Assembly (NCBI GenBank): GCA_014529385.2
Contig: CM043968.1
Location: 28,233,513-28,297,512 of the forward strand
Direction of reading: 5' to 3'
DNA: 64,000 bases
Source: Adiantum capillus-veneris
Lineage: Eukaryota; Streptophyta; Polypodiopsida; Polypodiales; Pteridaceae
This document shows, in pieces, positions 32,395 through 44,185 of the stretch (the first letter of the stretch is position 1; each line of letters opens with the position of its first letter). Below the pieces are notes generated by a model. The model ran no database searches, had not been told where the DNA came from, and worked only from the letters and a program-made list of their open reading frames with translations. A program made the translations under genes and the position numbers.

Positions 32395-35174
32395 TTAAAA
32401 TTGTGTCCTATGAATGGTGGAGTTATTCCTCTTGTTTTTGGTAGATGGTGATTGGGCGCCCTTAAAATGCACAAACAAATTCTCTTCCTTTGCTTCTTCT
32501 TCTTCTGCATCAATACTTACTTCCATCTCAACTGCAACCTCATCCATTGTATGTTCTTCAATGTTCTCAGCCAACACTTCCTCGACAGTGTTCAATAATG
32601 CCTCCCCAACATGCAGATGCTCTGCCTCATTCTCATGTCCTATGACTACAACTGTATCTTCACTTAACTGCTCTTGAACTTCCTTATTTGCATTATCTAT
32701 CAGTATCACTTCACATTCGGCACCCTCTAGTTCAGGTTGTTCATGAACCTGTTGTTCCCCCTTATACTTCACCTGTATAAAATGATCTTTCAGTTCAGTG
32801 GACTTCTTCTGCAACAAAAGATTTTCTTCCTTAGCCTCTTTTTCTGTAAAGGCCTGGTATGGCTTACTAAACACATTAGCATATTCAGGTTCAAGTTCAA
32901 GTTCAGGTTTCATTTCAAAAAGATTGAAGGTAGTATGCAAACTTTGCAACCATTAGACACTGCCTCCTGAACATATCCAATAGCTCTGCATGTAAATGAA
33001 ACACTGGGAGACATGATTTAGACTCTGTATGCCAAAACAACTAATTATCCTGAAAATTTTGATTCAAGAAACACCAAAATTGATCTGCTTTTTCATCAAA
33101 CTGATCTGATTCAAGGCTTGAAAATAACAAGTTGAAATCTCCTTCACACATTAAAAACACCACCAAGATGGATTGCTCACATCGCCTCTCAAAAACATAA
33201 ACAAATCCACTTTGTTACTGCAAATCTCTCCAATCAGTGATATCTCCCTGAAACTAAAAACTTTTTTGACTTGTGTTCCTTGAAAAACTTCCCTTATGTC
33301 ATCAAGCATGAAGATAAAAAACCAATGAGATATAATAATATCAACATCATCTCCTCCGTCAACAACATCACATAGAAATGTAGAACCATCTTCAGGAAAA
33401 CCCACTTCACTATCAGCAAGAACTTGCAAAAGGCTTGCATAATCATCATTCAAAACCATCTCTTTAGCATCAACAAAACCATTGAAATCAGGAACATGAC
33501 CACATAAGGAATACAAATCTTCAAGAATACCATCAGTAAATTGAACTTCCTTGAAAAAAGATCGACTTCCAATTTCCATGACTGAATTAGCAAAAGCATC
33601 GACATCATAAAGATCATTGATGACAACAACATCATTCAAAACACCTTCCGTAATGTCAAGGTTTGAAGAAGACTCCATATTGTTGATTTAAGTAAGTTGA
33701 AGATTCAAATCCTCATTTTGATTATTCTTATCCAAAATAACTTTCTTAATACCATCATGAACTTATAACAGTAAGAAATATGCAAGTCAAATTCAGCTTG
33801 AACATGAGAAATCTCCACCATCAATGATGTCTTCTCTTCTTGAAGTTGACTAATTTTGGAAACCGCTTCATTAGCTGCAACCATATTTGAATACCTATCA
33901 TTCTCCAACTCCAAAGAAAGCTTATGGATCATCTCTGCTTGAGAAATAACAAGACTTTGTAGTTCAGCAAATTCAGGTACATAACTTCTTTGAAAATCAC
34001 TAATCTCAGGATCAGGGACCTGTATTGCGGAACTCTGCTCACTCCCACTTGCATTCCCTTCTTCTCGATCACCAATTCTTCTTTTAAATAACTTGTCTTC
34101 TCTTCCTGCAAAGAAGTGAGTCTCTTCAATGTGAGGTTTGGGGATAGCTGGTAGTCCTCTTGGCTCCTTTGGCTCCTGAGCTGCTCCTAGCTTCCTCCTT
34201 CTTCCTTCATCATCTTTTGGACTCCATCTAGCTTGCATTGAACTTCAACACCTTCATGTTTGACTAACCCATTCTCAACCTTTCTCTTAGTCTCCTACAA
34301 ATGTAAAGTCTTTACACCATGAACAATAACCTGATCTTTCACAAATTGAATTTCCTACTAAGTTTTTTGGAACAAGCATGCCTTCAAAACCTTCCATGCC
34401 CTTAGAAACTTGCGTATCTTCTACTAGAATTTGCATGTCTTCTTCAAGACCCTGCATACTTTTAGGCCTACTTTTGTCTTCAATTTCTTGTCCTGATTGC
34501 AAATACCTCTTTATTGTTGATTCAAGTTCTTCAGCATTCTGCAAACCCTTGAGTCTATTTGGAGTGTGGTTTTGGGATACTAAGTGCTCCTTTTGGCTTC
34601 TTTGGCTCTAAGGATGCTCCTTTTCTTCTCCCCTTTCCAATAGCACCTTATTGACTTCTTTAGGTTGGCTCTGTGCTTGAACTTCTTTCATTGATTTGGG
34701 ACTTACAGCAAGTGCATTTGGAGAAGTTAAACATGATTGTACCTTATTTTTCCCAACCAAGGGGAACATTCGTGTTGTAACTCCCCACTCATCATCACTT
34801 TTGTCTTCCTCCTAAAATTGATCTTCATACTTCTCTGTCAAGCCTTCAATTGCTTCTTGTAACATCTGTATCTTGCACATACTAGAGCACGACTTTCTTC
34901 TTTTTCATTCACGACCTTCATGCCAATCTTCCGCCTTGTCAAGAAGATTAGAAAAATCCTCCAAATCCTCTTGTGCATCACATAGTTCCTCATGATCTGA
35001 TGCATCTCGAAAAGATTTGACAATCCGATACAACTTCTTGCACAGTTTATGCATACAATATTTGACACATACATCTTCCTTTTGATAGGGCTTGCACATG
35101 TAAGGGCATTCCTTTGTTCGGTGCTCATACTTTTGGCATATTGCACACTTTGTCTTCTTCTTCTTTGCCACCAT
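32395..35174 (-). pseudogene. X1: decayed zinc-knuckle and coiled-coil coding region
   Basis: The minus strand starts at 35174 (MVAKKKKTKCAICQKYEHRT) with a CCHC knuckle (CAICQKYEHRTKEC) within the first 25 residues. Same-frame segments continue at 34544-34287 and 34238-33705, the latter with a helical stretch (ELQSLVISQAEMIHKLSLEL) likely to form a coiled coil. After a frame change come 33678-33151 (acidic, hydrophobic) and 32949-32395 (very Glu-rich). Upstream there is LTR-like sequence and a possible primer site. An N-terminal zinc knuckle with a long acidic tail is unlike ordinary gypsy or copia gag. It could be a non-autonomous retroelement ORF or a captured host gene. No protease or RT. 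Confidence 0.4.
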
Positions 35175-35431
35175 TAATCACACATCAAAAGAATAGAGAG
35201 CCTTTGTACCTCTTTAAACCCTGAAACTGCTTAAACTGCATTGCAAACTGAAATACATGAAACTGCATTCTGTAAACTGAAAGACTGAAATTGTATTTTG
35301 CAAACTGAAAAAAGCCAAAGCCAGAAAGATCAAGACGACGATGGTTAAAGCACGAGAGAGAAACTTCGCAGCATAATCGACTCACCATTTGCTTTGAGAT
35401 TACTATAATTTGCTCCCATGTCCATTAGGAC

Positions 35432-35700
35432 ACGCACAGTAGGATCGCCAAAGTGTTAGGGGCTCACAGCCCTAACAGGTAATCTATGCAAACTACATAT
35501 AGAATATAGGGAATTGACTACAGGTGATTGCCCATTACACCATGAGAAACACAATATACCATGGCTAAGCAAGAGAAAGTATTGTGCTACCCTGTATTCA
35601 TCATCAGTGTCCATTACATTCCCAAAAACAGTAGTACGACTACACGAAGATTGCAAACTGCCTGTTGGTTACATCTAAAAATTGCTACAGCCATGTGACC
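35432..35700 (-). repeat. possible LTR end and primer site upstream of X1
   Basis: TGTTAGGGGCTCACAGCCCTAACA at about 35456 is a 24-base near-palindrome ending in TAACA on the minus strand. A few bases on comes TTTGGCGATCC, a word also found near the primer site of G6 (44109-44118). The other LTR was not found, so the extent is a guess. Confidence 0.35.
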
Positions 35701-35745
35701 ATTTGGGTATTTCCAACTACCTAGGCATAAAGTCCTTGTGTAAAC

Positions 35746-36404
35746 ATGCTCCTAAGGTTTAAAGTTAAGACCTTAGTTAAAAGTCCAAAAAGTAAGTGCC
35801 CTGACACATTAGGCACTAACATCCAAAAAGTGCCGTTAAATATTTCCAAATTGATGGATTTCATGGCTTCAGAAGTTAGAACCACTATCATGTCCAAACT
35901 ATATGGAGACCCCAAGATATTCTTAGCTCTTCGAGATTTCCTCAATGGAGAATTGGAAGTCGCGGGCTACCACAATTTGCACAAATGGATGGAGCTAGGG
36001 AGATGCCAATAGAGGAGGAACACTTAGATCCACAACCCAACCTAGATGAGAACTCTGTTGTTGAAATACTTGTTAACAAGTTGGGACAATACTTTAAACG
36101 CGATGAACCCAATGTGACCATACCAATCACTACCAAGGGATTAACTGTGAAGGGAATCCTTGATGGTGGCACCGGGGTTAGCATTGTAACTAAAAATTGT
36201 TGGGAATCTATAGGAAGACCTCACCTTGGGACTACAAACATAGTGGTAAAGATGGCCAATGGGACTATTGTTGAACCTATTGGGATGCTAGAAGATCTCA
36301 AGATCGAGGTATTTGGACACACAATAAGGCATACCTTTATTGTTAGGGATTTTTCCAAGCACACTATGTCATCTGAGATGATCTTAGAACGTCCTTTCTC
36401 ATAA
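35746..36404 (+). pseudogene. G5 gag end and retropepsin
   Basis: 35746-36012 is a gag-like piece (MDFMASEVRTTIMSKLYGDP). The frame at 35985-36404 contains a retropepsin: VKGILDGGTGVSIVTKNCW (active-site loop, with Asp-Gly-Gly in place of Asp-Ser/Thr-Gly), then IRHTFIVRD and MILERPF, matching the I.GRPF end of plant gypsy proteases. It stops right after this motif. A linker with several open segments (36737-37147, acidic, SSNSSTSDSSVEIG) leads to the RT. Confidence 0.8.
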
Positions 36405-37425
36405 GGGAAGCAAAAATGGTGCATGACTGGTCTAAAAACCATTTCTACTTGTAGTTCCAAGACTCTGTCAGTCAAGTTTATCTTGTAATTGGTCGGGCAC
36501 ATCCTCTAGGAAACAGATTTATAATTGATCATAGATCTAACACCACAATTCACTCAGCCCCATTGTAGTATTGTTACACGTGTAAAATGGACACTGATGT
36601 TGGGAAAGATTCTCCTTATATGTATGTTCTACCTGGGATGACTGAGTCTGACAATGTGGGTTGGGTCCACCTAGCAGCAACCATAGACACTTGAGGAAAT
36701 AGGGGGACGACCTGGGTAACACCTGAGGGGGATGAAATGCCACCACTCGTACCTTTAAATATGATAGGAGCAATTCATATAGCTTCTGATGACCTACAAG
36801 ATAAAGTCTTGACTAACATTGGAACCAGTAGTGTCTCAAAAGACTATATCCCACATGATTCGGAGTCAGAATCATCAATTGAAATTGACTTTGAAGACAA
36901 AGAATCTGAGTTAAATCTTGGTGCAAATGTGGCGACAAACCATTCAAGGCCCAATGGTACCCTAAATGACAATCTGTTCGGGAGAGGAGAAGACACGAGT
37001 AGCAATTCATCTACTAGTGACTCTTCAGTGGAGATCGGCCATAATCAAAAATTAGACAATAAGGGTAAGAGATATAAGAGGCGACGATATCGAGCAAATA
37101 TGCACGCTAGAATAAATGAAAAAAATATATACCAAAGAATGGCTTAATTATATAGAGGCATGTGATGCGCATTGGAAGTTGGTAGAAACTAAGGTGACCT
37201 TCAAAGCGTCATGTGGTGTAGTTCACAACCCATTGACATCACACAATTAGAGGCTACAGAGAAGACAAAGTGAGATGTACCATAAGGAGACGACAAAATC
37301 AAGAGCTGGCTCAACAACAAATGGAAGCGAAAGAGAAGTCACAGTCCACAGAGCAATAAGACCACACAGACTTACACCCTGCACCTGATCATTTTAAATC
37401 CTACATCACGAAGGAGCGTAAGGTT

Positions 37426-38845
37426 GTGTATACAAAATCCCAGAGAAAACCTATCAATGGAAGCAATGGAGTCTATGATGGTCCTGCAATAACTAAGGAA
37501 ATAGAGTTAGTAGACCCATGTGAGGAGTCCAAACCTATTTTCATTGCCCAAGATCTGACAGAAACTGAGGAATATGTACTCAAAGAGCTTCTCAAGCAAA
37601 TCAAGGATATATTTTCTTGGACATATCATGATACGAAAGGTGTTCCACCTTCCGTGGTGCAACACACAATCCCCATGAACAGCATGGCTAAACCAGTCCA
37701 GCAACGACCCTACCCAATGAATCCAAAGTATGCAAAAATTGTTCAAGAAGAGATTGAAAAGCTTGTCAAATGCGGATTCATATACCCTATTGAGCACTCA
37801 AAATGGGTGTCTCCAATAATTATTGTGTCAAAAAAGAATGGGAAACTCAGAGTGTGCGTGGATCTCAAGAAGGTCAATGCCGCCACTAGGAGAGATCATT
37901 ACACCTTGCCATATTCAAAACATGTCCTTGAAAGAGTTGCACGGAAGGAAGCTTATATCTTTTTAGATGGGTACTCTGGCTACAATCAAATCACAATTGT
38001 ACTAGAGGACCAAGCTAAAACTGCTTCTATAACTGAATTTGGAGTGTTCGCATTTCGTGTTATGGCTTTTGTCTAAACCAATGCCTCTGCTACCTTCCAA
38101 AGATTAATAAACACTGCTTTTAGAGAATATTTGATGGAGTTTTGTGAAGCTTTCTTAGATGAACTTTGTGTTTATTCTTCTTGGAAAGAACATCTATCAT
38201 GTTTACAAAAAGTGCTTAAAAAGTACAGATTGTATTGCATCTCATTAAACCCTTTCAAATGCCAATTTTGGGTTAAACATGGAGTCATTTTAGGGCATAT
38301 AGTGTCCAAAAATGGGATTTCCACAGATGATAGCAACATTAAAGCCATTTTCAATTGCCACCACCTACAAAGTATAAAGGAGTTCAAAGATTCATGGGCC
38401 ATGTTGGTTATTACCAGCGATTTATTTTAAACTTTGTCGAGATAGCTCGTCCATTGTACAAACTTCTTATTGAGTTCCACTACTGGACTGCAGAGTGTGA
38501 CCATGCTTATGAGTTATTAAAAAAGACCTTAACCAGTGCTCCCATTCTACGAGTGCCCGATTGGAATGTAATTTTCCATGTGCATATTGATGCATCAAAC
38601 TTTGCTATTGGGTGTGTTCTAGCTCAACCAGGAGAACATAAATTGGACTACCCCATTAGCTTTGCAAGTTGTCAATAAAATGATGCTGAGAGAAACACAC
38701 CACTACAGAGCAGGAAGGTTTAGTTATGATTTATGCAGTGAAGAAATTTTGCTACTACCTTCTTGCCAACAAGTTTTTTTTCTATGTGGATCATCAAGCA
38801 TTGTTGTATATAGTAAATAAACCTTGTTCCACGTTTACAAGATCA
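37426..38845 (+). pseudogene. G5 reverse transcriptase and RNase H start
   Basis: 37426-38076 is well kept: IKDIFSWTYHDTKGVPPSVV, then KCGFIYPIEHSKWVSPIIIV, KKNGKLRVCVDLKKVN and DGYSGYNQI, as in Tat-like gypsy RT. A stop at 38074-38076 falls after FRVMAF. The frame continues after it with TFQRLINTAF and FLDELCVYS, so the YVDD-type box has Asp-Glu instead of Asp-Asp. A frameshift near 38385 leads to the connection (38355-38678, GYYQRFILNF) and RNase H (HIDASNFAIGCVLAQPG). RNase H breaks off near 38845, where the sequence jumps to the integrase core. Confidence 0.88.
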
Positions 38846-39540
38846 CACAATGAAAGGATAAGATGCCCTTACATCCTATTAAAGTGACTCAACCATTTGA
38901 AAAGTGGGGTTTAGACTTTGTAGGCCCAATTAGTCCGGCAACTTGTAACACTCAATCTCAATATATAATTGTTGCCACTAACTATGTGACAAAGTGGACA
39001 GAAGCCAAGGCGACACGCAAGGCAACATGCAAGCTCAACTGCTAAGTTTCTCTATTACAAGATTTGGTTGTCCCTTTGAGATTGTGAGTGACAATGGTAC
39101 TCATTTTATCAATGGGGTGATAAAGGAACTCACGACAAACTTCATGGTAGCCCACCATAAGTCCACACCTTATTATCCACAAGCAAATGGCCAAGCTGAA
39201 AGCACTAACAAGACCTTAATTTCTCTCTTGACCAAAACAATGGAAGCTCATCGCACAGATTGGGATTTGAAGCTGACATCAGCTCTATGGGCTTATCGTA
39301 CTTCTTACAAAGTGGCTATTAATTGTACACCATTCAAAATGGTGTATGGCTAAGAAGCAGTTATGCCATGGGAGTTTGTAATTCCTAGTCTGCACGTAGC
39401 TTCACAAGAAGGTTGGGATGGTAACCCTTTAGTTGAGTGTTTATATATCCTTGAGAGGTTAGATGAAGAAAGGCAATTGGCTATGTAAATGCACTTGTGG
39501 AGAAAGATAGGAGAAAGAAATAGTTTGACCGTCATTTAAA
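38846..39540 (+). pseudogene. G5 integrase core, zinc finger missing
   Basis: Integrase begins abruptly at PFEKWGLDFVGP (38890s), keeping the first Asp. IVSDNGTHF holds the second Asp near 39090, and PQANGQAESTNK the Glu near 39190. The expected HHCC zinc finger and end of RNase H are absent, an internal deletion at about 38845. A frameshift lies near 39045, and a stop at 39351-39353 follows KMVYG. The C-terminal part is cut at 39560 by a solo LTR and resumes at 40307. Confidence 0.85.
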
Positions 39541-39564
39541 GAACAAGGATATCAAGGCTGGGGA

Positions 39565-40306
39565 TGTTAGGAAATATGACGTAGCTAATAGATATTTGAG
39601 TAGATTACTTAATGGAGAGAGATAGATTTCACACACAAGAGATTATAGAGTAGAGAGAGAGAGAGAGTACACACGATATACGTGGTTCACCCAATGTGAG
39701 CTACGTCCACGGGAAAGCAGCCACTCAATGGCTTTAGTACTTCAAAACAAGAAGTATTTTACAAAGGGATTATACCCTTAATGGAGCTCCCGCCTTGCTT
39801 CACTCTCACCACCTCACACTCACCTTGTTGCATCAACTTCACACTATGAAATGTGTGTAGAAATGGCCTCCTTTTATAGGCCAAAAGGGCTGCCCTCTCT
39901 TATGAGAGGCAGTCATGTGTAGCCGCCCTTGTGTGAATGAGTCCAAATCGGACCCTCCAATCCGCCCATGTGTGGCCTCCCTTGTGTAGACAAATCCGCT
40001 TTTGAATTCGGCCACCGGCCACCGGCCATTGACTTCCGACCACCGGCCACCGGCCATTGACTACCGGCCACCGGCCAACCGACCGATCGTTTTCTGACCA
40101 CTATCTGACCGTCGTCCCCAGCCATGATATTCCAGCGAGGAATATTCCGGCCCCTAAAGTTGCCCCTGATTTTTGGCGTGAAAATTTTGGTTTCCGACGA
40201 GTGATTTTCCTTCACACACGATGGCTTCTCCTCATAATGGGGGCCTTACAAATGTGCGCTTTTACCATAGAAAATTACAAGGGTAAATCAGGCTCCATAC
40301 TTAACA
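39565..40306 (-). repeat. solo copia LTR (742 bp) inside G5
   Basis: Bounded by TGTTAGGAAATATG and CATACTTAACA, with 5-bp target duplications GGGGA at 39560-39564 and 40307-40311. On the minus strand it has a TATAAAAGG box (about 39869-39877), and its end region carries GTGGACGTAGCTCACAT and GAACCACGTATATC, wording typical of R-U5 in plant copia LTRs. Orientation is therefore minus. It holds a CCGGCCACCGGCCA minisatellite at about 40015-40085. No internal element sequence remains, as expected after LTR-LTR recombination. Confidence 0.93.
40015..40085. repeat. CCACCGGCCA-type minisatellite in the solo LTR
   Basis: Units of GGCCACCGGCCATTGACT(A/T)CCG recur about three times, with extra CCACCGGCC words. 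Confidence 0.85.
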
Positions 40307-40570
40307 GGGGATAAAGTCTTTATATATGGAGTGCGTAACAAGAAGAAAAAGTTGAAATAAGCCAAAGAAGGACCATATAGAGTATGCAAAATCACCCCAT
40401 AAGGTTGTGTGAAAACTCTTGATGGAGTTGAAACCATTGGATTCCTCAATGGGAGAAAATTTAAAATATACTATGATCCTTTAAGCCAAGAGGAGCTACG
40501 TGCCATCCATCAAAAAAAGGCAACCAAAGCACAAGCGAAATTGAAGAAGATACAAGCTCAAGTTGAGGCC
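40307..40570 (+). pseudogene. G5 integrase C-terminal part
   Basis: Resumes exactly after the solo LTR target duplication with a frame reading KVFIYG, then EGPYRVCKITP and FLNGRKFKIYYDP, the chromo-like/SH3-like end common in gypsy integrases (GPY motif). Two stops interrupt it. Confidence 0.75.
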
Positions 40571-40659
40571 GTATAAGACACCAACAAGAGGCCAACCTTG
40601 GAGTTACACGTGCATTTCACGTCAAAACAGAGGATAATTGGTTGGAATCTGACACACCT

Positions 40660-41252
40660 CTATGATACCCTATTGAGCTAAATAGCGCCTATGGAAAAGT
40701 GCTATATAACGCTTTATTGGATACAAGTGCTAAATATAAGATGCTATCATATGGAGTGTGGTGTCAGTTAGGAAATCCATCTCTATCTGAGAGTACTATC
40801 CAAGTCAAGGGTATCAGCAAGAAAAAAACTACGATTTTTGGAATCTGGCACACTTCTGTTAGTTATGACAACGGGTTTGTAGCTCAAGACTTTTTGGTCA
40901 TGCCTGCTGAAACTATGGAAGGTAATATAAACCTAGGACGCGCGTGGATTTGATAGTGACCAAATGCACTATTGATTGGGAGACTGGGAGTGTCACAATG
41001 CAAAAATCAACTCTTAGCCTTGCTACTCAAGCGATAGTCCCTGAGATATCACCTCTCGAGAAAATACAACCCAAAATAGTGCATGTCCAAGAGGTTGAAA
41101 CATCTGTAACCATAGCCCAGCCCTCTAGGGCTTCAAATTTTGTTGATGAACCAAAACATGAGACACACAAGACTCAATGTAATATAACAAAGAAAACATA
41201 CAAATGGGTCCCTAAAGCTTCTTTAGCGACCATTTTTTATGCTCAAAAATAG
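40660..41252 (+). pseudogene. second retropepsin-like domain downstream of the G5 integrase
   Basis: 40699-40953 reads YNALLDTSAKYKMLSYGVW at its start and INLGRAWI at its end, followed in the next frame by CTIDWETGSVTMQ. This is the retropepsin outline: active-site loop, flap region, LGR.W and a final strand. The active site is Asp-Thr-Ser rather than Asp-Thr/Ser-Gly, which would not support normal catalysis. It is not a copy of the G5 protease at 36150-36400. The remaining part to 41252 is Thr/Lys-rich and unrecognised. Confidence 0.6.
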
Positions 41253-42502
41253 GAGCCTTGTAAGAGACGCCCCACTCGGTCCAAGAAATGTAGGAAAACA
41301 TTGTGTTGGATTCATAAATGACTATTGGAAGCCCAAGGCTACTATAAAGGGAATGATCAAATATGGGTGTCAAAACATAAATTTTGTTCTTACCTATCAC
41401 CTATAGACCCATGTGAGTCAAATTCTGTAAACGATAAAGCCAATTGAAGATCGTGGGAAGGGAAAGATCACAGAATACTATACACCTCATCCGGAGCTAG
41501 TTTGGATACCCAAGCGAGAACTTGTTTCGCTTGGCTCAATTATTAAAAAAAACAAATGAAGCTTATTTCTTTTCTTGTAGTTCATATACAGAAATACAAG
41601 CTTCGACACAACCTCCACCTACTATTGTAAATATCCATACAATCAAGAAAGAATTTATACCTCCCATTGTAAGCTCACCACCTACAACAACGTTGCAAAT
41701 AAAATCATGGGAGAGTACCTTACCACCCTTGCAACTAGATGAAATGCTTAGGGTAGTCGAAAACTATTGGTCAAAGTCTTCACCCATAACAACTTGGAAC
41801 AATTGGTTTCAAAAGGTGGCGACATCGTTCCAAAAGGTATGATCTACCCAAGGAAGGGGGGAGTGTTTGTTGACATCCATCATTCACTTGCTCCCCTCTT
41901 ATCCTTCCTCCCTGACCTCTCAATCTCCCAATCTTAGGGAATGTATATATATAGCCCTATACTCAAGAAAACAAAAATTAAAAAGTAAAAGAGCAAAAGC
42001 CACCAAACAAAAATATGAAAACCTACAAATTCATAATAACAAATTGTGCACAAGGACATGATCTTTTAACATGACCCTTATAATATTTGCACTCTAATCA
42101 AAATTTGTATGTGTGTACAGATATGGCTAGTACGCTAGAGTCATCCACTCCTACCTTGGGTGAGAGGTACCCTCTTTACTTTTCACAAGTGTTTCACATA
42201 GTCTACCTGGTGCTTGCCTGTGAATGGGATTTGGTATTATGAGGAATTAGAATGGCTGATACGTCTCTTGACCACAATTGATCCCTACTTAGTAGAGAAC
42301 GTCTCTCCGATTGCACATGCTTACTCTTTTGACCAAGATGACTATAGACTATGCTTTTTGATTGTATATAAGAATGCAATTACTGTGCCATTTTTGGTTG
42401 ATTTTGCAAGGTTTGACAAAAGCTAAAGACATTCAACCTCAGATGCTCTCACCTCGACAAACGAGCTTCATCTCAATAGCTTTCGAGGACGGAATCTACA
42501 TC
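41253..42502 (+). other. G5 3' region between the extra domain and the purine tract
   Basis: Open segments at 41522-41842 and 42214-42426 have no recognisable motif. Probably part of an additional ORF after integrase, a habit of Tat/Athila-like elements, now decayed. Confidence 0.45.
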
Positions 42503-42512
42503 AGGAAGGGGG
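42503..42512 (+). other. polypurine tract of G5
   Basis: AGGAAGGGGG two bases before the TGTTAACC LTR start. Fixes orientation and boundary. Confidence 0.85.
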
Positions 42513-42514
42513 CA

Positions 42515-43054
42515 TGTTAACCCTCACGGACACCCTATCACCTTCAACAGACACCGTATAATTTATTTGATTGAGTCATGGACTGGGTTTGTCGGTCCAA
42601 TAGGTGTGTAGGTGATCGCCGATGAGAGGCACACCGCTTATCTTATATTTACAGTATTTTTGCAATGGCCGGCCATTGTGGACGCCCATGTGTGAATGGG
42701 TCAAACTCTTATAGAAGGTCTATTTTGACCTAAAAACCTCATTCTTTGAGGTGCAAGCTAAGAAGTGCTCATGCTCTACCTCTATCTTCTCCTCCTTTGT
42801 GTGCTCACGTGTGTATGTGTGTGTGTATGCTTGAGAGAGAGAGAGAGTGATCGAGCATTGTGGCGGCATCAACGGCGGCTCCTTATTCTTCGCGGCACAG
42901 GATCCTTCACAACGGAAGCATTGAGTAGTGAGTGACACACCATTGTCCCTTTGAGCTTGCTAGGACTGTCTAGTTGTGTGCTTGCAGCCATTCGTGGCAC
43001 GCACATGGTGTTTTGGCAAGTTCCCAGCCTTCAACACGTGCGGCAAAGCACACA
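42515..43054 (+). repeat. 3' LTR of G5 (540 bp)
   Basis: TGTTAACCCTCACGG to GCACACA. It aligns with the reverse complement of 1867-2473. The TATA box is altered to TATAGAAG (about 42710). The GA run is only about 14 bp. Confidence 0.9.
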
Positions 43055-43059
43055 CATAG

Positions 43060-43610
43060 CTTCTTCAAGCGTCTTGGGGTCTTGGGTTTTAACATGCTTC
43101 TTAAGCTATGATGTTAACTCCCGGGTGAGCCCACACACTTGTTGAAAGGTATCTAGACCCTCCGGCTTGAGAATCACATCACAATAGTGCAAGATATACT
43201 CCAACAATGGCTTATGTTGATGCATAGAGCACTTGTCCCATGCAAACCAATTTCTATCCGCTTTATTTGTGGGTAGAAATTCTTTTCTGAATGCATCCTC
43301 GAAGGTTGCCCATGTTTGTGGTATGATGCCCTTCTCCTTGAGCAACATCCACCATTTATAGGTCTTGCCGTCTAGTGTTAGAAACTTGCTTGCAATGTCT
43401 TGATGGCATATGGAGTGCGTCAAAGATCATGAATATCATCCCATTTCCTCAAGAATATATTCACAATATCTTTGTTGCGATCCTTTACCTCTCCTCAAAA
43501 CATCAATGGCTTGGTATTCTTAAACAAGTTATCCACCTCTTTTTGAGAGATAAGGTGCAACCCCTCCAGATTGAATCCTTGCTCCTAGAGACTAGGGGTA
43601 CTCCCACTAG
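43060..43610 (-). pseudogene. G7: gypsy gag fragment
   Basis: 43423-43106 reads DGKTYKWWMLLKEKGIIPQTW, then FEDAFRKEFLP and LEYILHYCDVIL, the retrotransposon gag pattern (W...L....P.TW..F...F...F.P). It stops just before the G5 LTR end, in opposite orientation. The 5' part (above 43423) continues in other frames. No LTR attached. Confidence 0.75.
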
Positions 43611-43617
43611 GCATGGG

Positions 43618-44068
43618 TGTAGAATGCGAAGACAGTCCCAGTAGGAGGGAACTGTCTTTTGGAAGGCCAATCAGTCACACGTCAGTAATTAACGCGGGTA
43701 GTTACTGCAATAACTCCTGGGAGCTATAAATAGGACCCATTACATTGTAATTGGGCTTCTTGCTTTTGTAATTCTTAGTTCTTGGCTTAGTTGTTTATCT
43801 TTCGGCTTTATCTTTCCAAGCATTCTCAAGTTACGAGCCTTTCGCTTCTAGCTTCACTCTGTAATCATTTGAGTCCAAACTTATCACACACTGTATTGAT
43901 TGTCCTTGAACCATTAATTTGAATGTGCAAATACTTTCTAGTCATTTAGTATGTCTCTCATCTCAGTGTCCTATTTTAGTTCAGTTAACTATTTCAGTCC
44001 AGTCTCAGTTCTCTATCCCAGTTTCACTAACTGAACCGACGACCTACTAGTAGCTTTAAATTCTAACA
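43618..44068 (+). repeat. 5' LTR of G6 (about 451 bp)
   Basis: Inferred as a single copy: TGTAGAATGCGAAG start, TATAAATAG box at 43722-43730, end TTCTAACA, and a primer-like site one base later (TGGAATCAGC, 44070, a changed TGGTATCAGAGC). No second copy is in the window to confirm the edges. Confidence 0.6.
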
Positions 44069-44185
44069 CTGGAATCAGCTATCTGAAGAGATCAGCTCCA
44101 ATTCCATTTTGGCGATCACGGTGGTTAGATTTGTTTACACTTTGACCAAAAAACTCTTATCTCCCAGTTAGAATTTTCCGTTGTA

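Larger units (their letters stand above)
35746..43054 (+). mobile_element. G5: gypsy element, 5' truncated, with complete 3' LTR
   Basis: Plus-strand order: gag end, protease, RT, RNase H, integrase (split by a solo LTR), a second protease-like domain, a long 3' region, purine tract (42503-42512) and LTR (42515-43054). No 5' LTR or primer site lies upstream. The LTR belongs to the G1 family, so G1 in the window shows what the missing 5' end looks like. Confidence 0.85.

Noticed and set aside
1867-43054. The two inverted G1/G5 LTRs as termini of one giant inverted-repeat element
   Set aside because: Each has its own internal signals (primer site at 1846-1862, purine tract at 42503-42512) facing its own element. 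They are separate insertions in opposite orientation.
43618-44068. A host promoter driving 44186 onwards
   Set aside because: A TATA box is present, but the downstream frame is gypsy gag and the segment ends in a primer-like site, so it is an LTR.
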